A stretch of DNA of 7,723 nucleotides from SYOC01 sp050185455 (GTDB taxonomy: Bacteria > Desulfobacterota > Binatia > Bin18). This document shows positions 1 to 6,442 of this stretch, piece after piece. Position 1 is the stretch's first letter. Each line of letters begins with the position of its first letter. A model generated the notes under the pieces. That model worked only from the letters and a program-made list of their open reading frames with translations. It was not told where the DNA came from and ran no database searches. The position numbers and the translations under genes are program-made. The stretch covers positions 1 through 7,723 of the forward strand of contig JBFWZL010000323.1 in assembly GCA_050185455.1 (NCBI GenBank), in the 5' to 3' direction.

Positions 1-84
1 TTTCATCAACTCTCTCAATTTCGCTTCGGTCAAATGTCGCTGGTATTGGCCCGATCCACAAATGATTTAGGAGAACTATATGCC
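1..84. other. Window edge, no identifiable gene
   Basis: The first 84 bases precede the PIN toxin. Two + strand frames are open from the window edge and close just before it, one at TGA 63-65 and one at TAG 68-70. Either could be the tail of an upstream gene, such as the expected antitoxin, but neither tail resembles a Phd/YefM or ribbon-helix-helix antitoxin that I recognise. Confidence 0.3.
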
Positions 85-471
85 GTGAGATTGCTCCTTG
101 ATACTCAAGGATTCTTGTGGTTTGTCCTGAATGACCCGCGCTTGAGCGCAACTGCTCAGCGTCTTATTGTCGACCCGAATAATGACATTGAGATTAGTCC
201 AGCAAGTTATTGGGAAATCGCTATCAAGATTAGTTTGAAAAAGTATGAACTACAGGAACCATACGAAGTGTTCATTGAGCGAGAACTGGCGGACAATCAA
301 TTTCGTATCCTGCCGATCCTCCCTAAACACACAGCCGCATTAACGACTTTGCCTTATCATCACCGAGATCCATTCGATCGGCTTCTCATTGCCCAGTCAA
401 TTGTCGAGCAGATTCCGATTGTGAGCAACGACTCCGCCTTTGACGCCTATCCCGTCAAGCGGTTGTGGTAG
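85..471 (+). CDS. VapC-like PIN-domain ribonuclease toxin
   Basis: Probable toxin of a type II toxin-antitoxin module. PIN proteins of this kind are Mg2+-dependent RNases, normally held inactive by a partner antitoxin. From the GTG start at 85 the product is 128 residues, the usual length for the family. It opens with the typical strand RLLLDTQ, and the four acidic residues expected of the active site are present: D6, E44 (in SYWEIAIK), D95 or D98 (in HRDPFDRLL) and D116 (in SNDSAFD). The HRDPFDR signature resembles the cyanobacterial Sll0205-type PIN group. The GTG start is preferred over an in-frame ATG at 34 because GGAGA at 70-74 lies 10 bases before it and because the family begins directly at the first beta strand. 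No antitoxin is seen inside the window, so this is either an orphan or the second gene of a pair cut by the edge. All catalytic positions are intact, so activity is plausible. Confidence 0.85.
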   Translation: MRLLLDTQGFLWFVLNDPRLSATAQRLIVDPNNDIEISPASYWEIAIKISLKKYELQEPYEVFIERELADNQFRILPILPKHTAALTTLPYHHRDPFDRLLIAQSIVEQIPIVSNDSAFDAYPVKRLW

Positions 472-496
472 TGTCTTTCTTATCTCAGCACCGGCC

Positions 497-525
497 TTGG
501 CTGCCTGTAATGCTTTGGATAGAAA
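497..525 (+). promoter_or_regulatory. Possible sigma70-like promoter before mod remnant
   Basis: TTGGCT at 497-502 and TAGAAA at 520-525 are separated by 17 bases. Each box matches the sigma70 consensus at four of six positions. It lies in the spacer between the PIN gene and the mod remnant, about 35 bases before the mod ATG, so it could have driven mod-res. Such matches also arise by chance. Confidence 0.2.
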
Positions 526-559
526 TAGAAAAATCATTTGCCAGGGATTATTTAAGGGA

Positions 560-735
560 ATGCCAACGCTCAACTGGATCGGGAAAGAAGCGGTCGTCAA
601 TTACCACCAACAGGTCCCTTTTCATTTGCTGAAAGAGACTACTGATCTTTCCTGTGGTGAACCGGGTAATGGCAACCTTATCGTTCAAGGCGATATATTG
701 TCCGTCAGACGCCGTATGAAATTAAAGCGTCATGA
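560..735 (+). pseudogene. Remnant of type III-like DNA methyltransferase (mod)
   Basis: From ATG 560 about 46 codons are readable that match the N-terminal end of site-specific DNA methyltransferases of type III-like systems: the WIGKEAVVN block, then a PFHLL segment, then GNLIVQGD. In intact family members the QGD is followed by N-L-x-A-L and soon by the catalytic DPPYNTG motif. Here it breaks off after QGD (about position 694) and neither the DPPY motif nor the SAM-binding region is present. A different frame from 700 to 735 reads VRQTPYEIKAS and ends at a TGA that overlaps the next gene's ATG as ATGA (732-735), which is how mod and res genes are often coupled. I infer that nearly the whole gene, probably well over 1 kb, was deleted, leaving only its two ends. 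The N-terminal identification is good. The C-terminal tail assignment is inference from its position. No active methylase can be made from it. Confidence 0.7.
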
Positions 736-2998
736 TTACGCTGAAAGATTACCAGGAACGCGTCCTCGATTCATTGCGTCATTTCTTCCACTAATGCTCG
801 ACAGATGGTCGGCCTGAAGCGGCGTTCGAGGCAGTCCAACTGCAAAATGGTCGCCTGCCCACGCCCTATTTTCCGATGCATGCCGCCGGCCTGGCGATGA
901 GCGAACTTTTGCGCGCCGAACGCGTGGTTGTGCTCTGGCTTGTGCCGAGCAATACAATTCTCGATCAAACCGCGGACGCGCTTCGCGACCCCCGTCACCC
1001 GTACCGACGCGCGCTGGAACTGTCTTGCGGCGTGGTGGAGGTAGTCACGATTGAAGAGGCGCTCCATTTGTCTCGCGCTACCGTGGACGGTCAAACGGTG
1101 GTCATCGTTGCGACCATACAATCTTTCCGCGTGGAGGACACCACTGGGCGCAAAGTATACGACCAAAGTGGCGCCTTTGCAGAACATTTATTGAACGCCC
1201 CTGCTGACCGCCTTGCCGAGTTGTTACCGGGAGCGGACGGAAAGCCAAAGCCGTCGCTGGTGAACATGCTCCGGCTGCGGCGACCCATCGTGATCGTGGA
1301 TGAAGCGCACAATGCGCGGACCGATCTTTCTTTCTCCACGCTTGGGAATGTGTCGCCCTCGTGCATCGTTGAGTTTACTGCCACGCCGGCGCGGGCAAAG
1401 CATCCATCCAACGTGTTGCACTATGTTTCGGCAATGGAATTGAAAGCCGCAAACATGGTCAAGTTGCCGCTGCGAGTGATCACGCGCCACCCAAGCCAGC
1501 GCGATCAACTCCTCGCTGAAGCTATTACACTGCGCGCTGACCTGGAGAAATTGGCGGTCGCGGAAGCGCAACAGACAGGTGAGTACCTACGACCAATCCT
1601 ACTCCTCCAAGCCGAGCGTATTGACGTCTGCGCGCCCTTGCGGGACTGCCTCGTCGGTGAGTTTGGCATCGCTCACGATGAAGTGAAAATTTCCACGGGC
1701 AAGCTCGATGAACTAAAGAAGGTGGACGATATCACCTCGCCCAGATGCCCGGTGCGGTTCATCATCACGGTGGAGAAGCTACGCGAAGGATGGGATTGTC
1801 CATTCGCCTACGTTCTCTGCGGCCTCAAGGAGACGCATTCGGCGACTGCCATTGAACAACTCGTGGGCCGCATCCTCCGTCTTCCTCACGCCCAGACCAA
1901 GCGCCACCCTGATCTGAACTGCGCGTACGCTTTTTCGGTCTCGGGCTCTCTCACGGAAGTGCTGGCGGAGTTGCGCACGGCGTTGGAAAGCAACGGGTTT
2001 ACGGCTGCTGAAGCGGAGCGTATCATCATTCCCGTGTCGCAGGGCGTGCTGCCGCTCGGAGTGCAACCCCAGACCGTGCAATTCACTCCCGCCGAACTTG
2101 ATGTCGCCGTGGCGAAGATCCAAGTCGTTGAATTAGGAGGAAAGGTCCGACTTGACGCTGACACAGGAACACTCACCGTCTTTGTGCCTTTGGATGAAGA
2201 GGAAACTGAAAAGCTCGCGAGTTGTGTCAGAACGCCGGAAGCAAAGACAAAGATAGGCGAGATCGTCGCCATTGTACGCGCGGCGGAGATGGCGTTCGGC
2301 GGGAGCGGCAAGACACGCTTCCCGTCATTTTACGAGCGAGGTTTCGACTTTGCCGTTCCTTTGCTGTGCGTCCGGGAGAACGGCAATCTCTTCGAGTTCG
2401 AGGAAACCTTCCTTCTCGAACATGAGTGGCGGCTCAGCACAAAAGATGCGTCACTTTCTCCACACTATAACCCTTTGGAAAGGCCAACCGGAAAAGCCGG
2501 TTATCTTGACGTTGGAACAAAAGGAGAGGTGCAGGCTGGTGAAATTCAAGAGTCGGCGGATGCGGACTTTGTCGGGACATTGCACCAGCACGTCCTCCAG
2601 CTTGGCGGTGCAGGAGACTGGTCGCTGGAAATCCTGGTCGTCTGGCTCGACCGGCATCTTGAGCACCGGACCATTCCCGCGCATGAATCTGCGGAGTTTC
2701 TGCGAAAAGTGATTCGTGGCCTGAGGTGCAGTTCTGGGTGCGTAATCTTCCACGCAGGTCCACGTCGTTTCGGTTACAAACATCGAGGGACTGGTTTTAC
2801 CCTGATTTTGTGTGCCAACTTACGGATGGGCGAGTGCTTGTAGTTGAGTACAAAGGAAAGTTCCTGTACGACACAGCAGACTCAGAGGAGAAGCGCGCTG
2901 TTGGTGCCGTATGGGCTTCTCGAAGTAAGGGGCGATGCCTGTTCGTTATGCCAACCGAGGGTGATTTTTTGACCATCGTTCAAGCAGTGAAATTGTAA
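732..2998 (+). pseudogene. Type III-like restriction enzyme Res (DEAD/DEAH helicase-nuclease), inactivated
   Basis: Res subunits couple an SF2 helicase/translocase to a PD-(D/E)XK nuclease and cut DNA lacking modification by Mod. Reading starts at ATG 732 with ITLKDYQERVLDSLRHFF, the typical Res N-terminus. An in-frame TAA follows at 792-794, after which the same frame stays open to 2843. Visible helicase elements are VLWLVPSNTILDQT (930-971), DEAH (1299-1310), TATPAR (1377-1394), REGWDCPF (1782-1805) and EQLVGRILRLP (1854-1886). The Walker A loop (GGGKT type), expected just before HAAGLAMSELL at 879, is missing: PTPYFP runs straight into that helix. Near 2720 the frame shifts, and the C-terminal nuclease continues to TAA 2996 with D (2804), E (2846) and K (2852) in FYPDF and VVEYKG. 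A linker segment between FLRKVIRGL and VQFWVRN also appears lost. One stop, one lost P-loop and one frame-changing deletion make this a pseudogene. The open stretch 876-2843 could still yield a 655-residue fragment that is unable to bind ATP normally. Confidence 0.85.
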
Positions 2999-3149
2999 GC
3001 CGCTATCAACCGCTCCTTGTTCTGCTTCACAAGCTATCGTTCTCCGCAAGTGGACGAACAAGCCGTGCTTGGGATCTTCTAAGGAGTAAGAGGAGGTCTC
3101 GTTTTGCCTTTGTATTGCCTGCCTGCCGGAAATGTCATACCGTAGCCCC
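2999..3149. other. Spacer between res remnant and TA module
   Basis: I see no gene, terminator hairpin or convincing promoter in this 151-base spacer. AGGAGG at 3091-3096 looks like a ribosome binding site, but the nearest antitoxin start in frame is more than 30 bases downstream, so it does not obviously serve that gene. It may be a relic of a lost reading frame. Confidence 0.3.
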
Positions 3150-3485
3150 ATGCGTACGATTTCCCTCAAATTCCCCGCCCATTTAGAAAACCTCGTGGAG
3201 GCGGAGGCGAAGCGACGACGGGTAAGCAAGTCAGCAGTTGTTCGTGCTTGTGTTGAGGAAGTGCTGCTCAAACACCCTAAAGCCAAGCAACAGCTTACTT
3301 GCGCTGATCTCATGGGTGACCTGATCGGGTCGTTAGAAGGACCGTCTGATCTTTCGACTAATAAGCGCTATCTCGATGAGGCCATAATGGAGGACTTCCA
3401 ATGTGGCCTGAGGCATCATTGTCGACGCCAGCTCGGTCGTCGCATGGTTGAATCGGAGAGACGAGCTACACGCGTGGGCGGCTGA
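3150..3485 (+). CDS. Ribbon-helix-helix (CopG-like) antitoxin with altered C-terminus
   Basis: Likely DNA-binding antitoxin that would neutralise the PIN toxin next to it and repress the shared promoter. The N-terminus MRTISLKFP is the operator-contacting beta strand. Helix A follows at about residues 12-24 and helix B begins at VSKSAVVR (26-32), as in the RHH fold. The segment GDLIGSLEGPSDLSTN (56-71) is the toxin-binding tail common in VapC-partner antitoxins, which usually end about ten residues later. Here the frame runs on through a basic, poorly protein-like stretch (about residues 85-111) that overlaps the toxin coding region, consistent with the indel proposed at the toxin start. ATG 3150 is chosen because the family starts at MRT. 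An in-frame ATG at 3132 would add six residues. Neither start has a strong ribosome binding site. The RHH core looks functional, while the native C-terminal end is uncertain. Confidence 0.75.
   Translation: MRTISLKFPAHLENLVEAEAKRRRVSKSAVVRACVEEVLLKHPKAKQQLTCADLMGDLIGSLEGPSDLSTNKRYLDEAIMEDFQCGLRHHCRRQLGRRMVESERRATRVGG
3389..3393 (+). promoter_or_regulatory. Shine-Dalgarno site that fixes the PIN toxin start
   Basis: GGAGG lies seven bases before ATG 3401, inside the antitoxin gene. The spacing is ideal and shows that the toxin was meant to start at 3401, although that ATG is now out of frame with the PIN domain. Confidence 0.6.
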
Positions 3486-3825
3486 AACATTCTCCCATCT
3501 GCACCCTCCACTGTTGACTTGCGAACCCGTGTTAACGGAAGTGTCTTTCCTGCTGAGACGTGCTGGCGGCGTTGGGGCGGAAGTGGTCTCTTTGTTGCGC
3601 AAAGAGGTGTTACGCATTGCGTTCCGCCTTGAGGATGAAGCGGAGACGGTTGAACGTCTTATGAATCGCTATCGACAAGTGCCGATGTCGCTGGCCGATG
3701 CCTGCTTGGTGCGGATGTCGGAACTCCATCCCCGCTGCCGGCTCTTTACGAGTGATTCAGACTTTCGCATCTATCGACGACATGGACGGCAGGTCATACC
3801 TCTGTTGACGCCGCCTGAGACCTAA
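3401..3825 (+). pseudogene. VapC-like PIN toxin, frameshifted at its start
   Basis: Toxin partner of the upstream RHH protein and a predicted PIN-fold RNase. The well-placed ATG 3401 reads MWPEASLS and soon stops, while the PIN sequence IIVDASSVVAWLNRRD begins at 3415 in another frame, with a TGA just before it (3409-3411). Restoring one base in the GAGGC at 3410-3414 (GAGGGC) would give MWPEGIIVDAS and a 141-residue protein, normal for the family. In that numbering the acidic site residues are D9, E47 (or E42), D100 (MSLADACLV) and D119 or D121 (FTSDSDFR), all retained. The next in-frame standard start, TTG 3448, would drop the first catalytic Asp. I therefore infer a one-base deletion that silences the toxin. 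A rare ATC/ATT start or a sequencing error in the G run would be the alternatives. The start overlaps the antitoxin gene, as is usual for coupled TA pairs. Confidence 0.7.
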
Positions 3826-3846
3826 TAGAACTGAAAGGCAATATCC

Positions 3847-4815
3847 ATGACACAATTCCAGCATCGATTCATCGATACGAACAGCATCCGCATGCACATC
3901 GCGGAGCAGGGCGACGGTCCACTTGTGGTTCTCTGTCACGGCTGGCCGGAGTCGTGGTACTCCTGGCGGCATCAACTCCAGGCTTTGGCCGACGCTGGCT
4001 ATCACGTCGTCGCGCCCGATCAACGCGGCTATGGTCAGACGGATCAACCGGAAGCTATCGAGGCGTATCATATTCTCAATTTGACTGCGGATATTGTTGG
4101 GCTCGTCCAGGCGCTGGGTGAGGAAAAAGCTGCGGTCGTCGGTCACGATTGGGGCGCGCCGGTCGCCTGGCATTGCGCGTTGCTGCGACCTGATATGTTT
4201 CATTCACTCGCTCTCTTAAGCGTGCCGTACCGGCGACGTGCGTGGACTGACATCCGGCCCACCGATGCCATGAAACAGCTGGAAGGCGATCAACATCATT
4301 TTTACCAACGCTACTTTCAGGAACCGGGAAAGGTTGAGAAGGAGCTCGAAGCCGATATCCGAAAGTCAGTTTTGGGGTTTCTCTACTCCGCCTCGGGAGA
4401 TCCTCCGCCAGCGGAGCGTTGGAGGTTTTTATTTAACAAAGAGGAACAATTACTCGATACGCTCACCATCCCGTCAACATTACCCTCTTGGTTGACTGAA
4501 GCAGACCTGAACTTTTTTGCCCAGGAGTTCACCCGGACTGGATTCCGTGGGGGACTGAACTGGTATCGGAACATCGACCGGATGTGGGAACTGACGAGGT
4601 TCCTTACCGGGGCGAAAATTCATCAACCCTCACTCTTTGTGGCTGGCGAGGTCGACGGCGTGATCACCATGGCGCGCCAAGCATTTGATTCCCTGGAAGA
4701 AGCGATGCTGAATTTGCGGAAAAAAGTGTTGCTGCCCGGCGCCGGGCACTGGATTCAGCAGGAGCGTCCAGCCGAGGTGAACCAATTGCTTTTAGAATTC
4801 CTCTCTGCACTGTAA
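3847..4815 (+). CDS. Epoxide-hydrolase-like alpha/beta hydrolase
   Basis: Predicted cytosolic alpha/beta-fold hydrolase, 322 residues, the normal length of soluble bacterial epoxide hydrolases that open epoxides to diols through an ester intermediate. In order: the oxyanion motif HGWPES (31-36); PDQRGYGQTD (57-66); the nucleophile elbow GHDWGA (99-104) with D101, where an Asp rather than Ser favours an epoxide hydrolase or haloalkane dehalogenase; a cap domain with HFYQRYFQEPG (151-161) and NWYRN (238-242) supplying tyrosines that usually polarise the epoxide; the acid D270 in GEVDGV; and the catalytic H301 in GAGHWIQQE. The tyrosine pair and HGWP favour epoxide hydrolase over dehalogenase. 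AAAGG at 3834-3838 sits eight bases before the ATG. It begins 21 bases after the toxin stop, so it may be read from the same transcript, although its function appears unrelated. The substrate cannot be told from sequence. Confidence 0.9.
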   Translation: MTQFQHRFIDTNSIRMHIAEQGDGPLVVLCHGWPESWYSWRHQLQALADAGYHVVAPDQRGYGQTDQPEAIEAYHILNLTADIVGLVQALGEEKAAVVGHDWGAPVAWHCALLRPDMFHSLALLSVPYRRRAWTDIRPTDAMKQLEGDQHHFYQRYFQEPGKVEKELEADIRKSVLGFLYSASGDPPPAERWRFLFNKEEQLLDTLTIPSTLPSWLTEADLNFFAQEFTRTGFRGGLNWYRNIDRMWELTRFLTGAKIHQPSLFVAGEVDGVITMARQAFDSLEEAMLNLRKKVLLPGAGHWIQQERPAEVNQLLLEFLSAL

Positions 4816-4839
4816 CTAGTATCTTCCCGCTTCCATACT

Positions 4840-4881
4840 GCTGGTGAGATTCTATGAGACCAGCCTTGTTACCTCTTTTTT
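4840..4881 (+). terminator. Weak terminator-like hairpin after the hydrolase
   Basis: GCTGGT (4840-4845) pairs perfectly with ACCAGC (4859-4864) around a 13-base loop, and a six-T run follows at 4876-4881. The stem is short and the T run lies 11 bases beyond it, so this is a poor match to an intrinsic terminator. It may attenuate rather than stop transcription, or be chance. Confidence 0.25.
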
Positions 4882-4886
4882 GATTC

Positions 4887-6113
4887 ATGAATAAATTTCT
4901 TTCGACTCGCACCAAACTCACTTGGGTTGCCATTCTCTATTTCGCTGAGGGGTTTCCCTTCGGATTGTTGTTCGACGCCTTTCCGGTGTACTTCCGTGGT
5001 CTCGGCGTTAGTCTCACTGACATCGGACTCATCAGTTTGGCTGGCCTGCCTTGGACGCTCAAGTTCTTATGGGCGCCCGCAGTGGATCTCTGGGGAAGAC
5101 GGAAAAGTTGGATCGTTACTTGTCAAATGTTGTTAGCTCTTGATCTGGGAGTGTTTCTGCTCTTGGAACCGACGCAGGGTGAGTGGATGCTATGGACGAT
5201 GCTCGTCGCGCTCGCGGTGTTCTCCGCGACACAGGATATCGCCATTGACGCCTACACGATCGAGCTGTTGAACGAAGAAGAGATGGGCCCCGCGAATGGT
5301 ATTCGGGTGAGTTTATACCGTGTTGCATTGATCTGTGCGGGTGGGGTATTTGTTGCTATCGCTGGACTCATCGGATGGCGCATGGCCTTTCTTGTGGCGA
5401 GTATTCTCCTGGCGCTTTCCGCCCTGCTCTCCAGCCGCGCGCCTGAACTCTTACGTCCCCCTCCGACTCAGGAGAGTTGGTTAGTGACCATAGAACGCGC
5501 CGTAGTCGAACCGTTGCGCGGTTTTTGGCAAAGACCGGGCGTCCTGTATGTTCTGCTGTTTGTACTCACCTTCAAGCTCGGAGATATGGCGCTCGGGCCG
5601 ATGGTGCGTCCATTTTGGGTTGATCGCCATTTTACTCCTCTGCAAATCGGCGCCGTGCCCGGCACGATTGGTGTGGTAAGCACGATTGCCGGCGCGCTGC
5701 TCGGAGGAAGACTCACGAAACAATGGGGCATATTTCGCGCGTTGTGGGTATTGGGAATCGCTCAAGCGGCGTCAAACCTTGCTTATGCCGCCGCGGCTGC
5801 TTTGCCTCCTTCCACAGCCCTGATGTATAGTGCGTCTGTCATCGAATCTTTCTGTGGCGGGCTGGGAACGGCGCCTTTTCTCGCATTTCTCATGAGTGTG
5901 TGTGATAAAACCCAAGCCGCTACGCAGTATGCGTTGCTGAGCGCCTTGTTCGGTCTCACTCGCTCTCTTTCCGGTGCAGTCTCCGGCGTCATTACGCAAG
6001 AAGTTGGTTACGCAATCTATTTTGCCACGACCTTTTTTCTGGCGTGGCCAGCGTTTCTTCTTTTACCGTGGGTGAAGAAATGGACCAAAAAGGAAAGCGC
6101 GCAATCACCCTAA
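4887..6113 (+). CDS. AmpG-like major facilitator permease
   Basis: Inner-membrane transporter of 408 residues with about twelve hydrophobic segments along its length. The signatures are those of the AmpG/acetyl-CoA-transporter branch of the MFS: YFAEGFPFGLL (18-28), PWTLKFLWAPAVD (55-67) running into DLWGRRKSW (67-75, the motif A loop), and SATQDIAIDAYTIELL (113-128). AmpG itself imports anhydro-muropeptides for cell-wall recycling and is about 490 residues with 14 segments in E. coli. This protein is shorter, like many AmpG-family members of unknown substrate, and no cell-wall recycling gene is nearby, so muropeptide transport is not established. The start ATG 4887 fits the family N-terminus, but no clear ribosome binding site precedes it (the preceding bases are a T run). 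It follows the hydrolase after 71 bases. The 3' end may overlap a short gene on the opposite strand by nine bases. Confidence 0.85.
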   Translation: MNKFLSTRTKLTWVAILYFAEGFPFGLLFDAFPVYFRGLGVSLTDIGLISLAGLPWTLKFLWAPAVDLWGRRKSWIVTCQMLLALDLGVFLLLEPTQGEWMLWTMLVALAVFSATQDIAIDAYTIELLNEEEMGPANGIRVSLYRVALICAGGVFVAIAGLIGWRMAFLVASILLALSALLSSRAPELLRPPPTQESWLVTIERAVVEPLRGFWQRPGVLYVLLFVLTFKLGDMALGPMVRPFWVDRHFTPLQIGAVPGTIGVVSTIAGALLGGRLTKQWGIFRALWVLGIAQAASNLAYAAAAALPPSTALMYSASVIESFCGGLGTAPFLAFLMSVCDKTQAATQYALLSALFGLTRSLSGAVSGVITQEVGYAIYFATTFFLAWPAFLLLPWVKKWTKKESAQSP

Positions 6114-6293
6114 CTTGTTGACCGTGATGGCGCCGCCCGACAACTCCGACCGATACGGTTCTTCGCGTCTCTGAATCTGTGGCCCCTCCACCGGCAACAC
6201 CCCCTCGGTCGCTTTGTGCCCAACCCATGGCTCAGCGCCGCGTTGGGGGGAATACCATTCACTATATAATGCATGAAGCGCCTCTTGCTGCAT
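6105..6293 (-). CDS. Possible small protein of unknown function
   Basis: A 62-residue reading frame on the - strand fills much of the gap after the permease. I do not recognise the family. It is supported by a purine-rich AGAGGTAGGG just upstream of its ATG (in the - strand sense, about five bases away), by a third-position preference for G and C like that of neighbouring genes, and by a protein-like composition with aromatic and turn residues (LYSEWYSPQRGAEPW near the start, then HKATEGVLPVEGP). There is no membrane segment or Cys pattern. Its stop falls inside the last codons of the permease, a convergent overlap of nine bases. It could equally be a fragment of a larger lost gene or a chance frame. 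Confidence 0.35.
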   Translation of the reverse strand: MQQEALHALYSEWYSPQRGAEPWVGHKATEGVLPVEGPQIQRREEPYRSELSGGAITVNKLG

Positions 6294-6376
6294 AAAAACC
6301 CTACCTCTGAAAGGCTTTCTCCCTTCCGAGGAGAGAGCGCCAATTGAAAATAAAGAAAGTGAATGAACGTTCAGGA

Positions 6377-6405
6377 TTGTCTCTACCCTATCCGCCCGCT
6401 AGTAT
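6377..6405 (+). promoter_or_regulatory. Possible promoter of the first oxidoreductase
   Basis: TTGTCT at 6377-6382 and TAGTAT at 6400-6405 are 17 bases apart and each match the sigma70 consensus at four of six positions. Transcription would begin near 6412 and leave a leader of about 30 bases with the ribosome binding site. This is pattern matching only. Confidence 0.25.
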
Positions 6406-6430
6406 AGAGAACATTTTTATTTTAGAAGGC

Positions 6431-6438
6431 AAAGGAGG
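6431..6438 (+). promoter_or_regulatory. Strong Shine-Dalgarno site that sets the oxidoreductase start
   Basis: AAAGGAGG lies four bases before ATG 6443. This favours 6443 over the in-frame TTG at 6344, whose extra 33 residues are not part of the luciferase-like fold. Confidence 0.75.
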
Positions 6439-6442
6439 CCCT

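Larger units (their letters stand above)
6114..6442. other. Long gap between permease and first oxidoreductase
   Basis: This 329-base stretch has no + strand gene. Its first 180 bases are covered by the possible - strand small gene. The remaining 149 bases (6294-6442) would be a divergent promoter region holding the leader of the oxidoreductase gene. No strong hairpin terminator follows the permease. Confidence 0.5.

Noticed and set aside
2272..2712. A 146-codon + strand frame inside res, close to the frame-change junction
   Set aside because: The helicase frame is continuous and family-like through this region up to about 2717, so the alternative frame is not the real continuation.
2882..3313. 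A 143-codon - strand frame across the spacer and antitoxin
   Set aside because: It is antisense to the nuclease tail and the RHH core, with no recognisable motif and no good ribosome binding site noted.
3401..3426. Programmed ribosomal frameshift into the PIN toxin
   Set aside because: No slippery heptamer or downstream hairpin is evident, and a one-base loss in a G run is simpler.
6344..6442. TTG start extending the first oxidoreductase by 33 residues
   Set aside because: The family fold begins at MHIGYGA, directly after a strong AAAGGAGG; the extension is not part of the fold.
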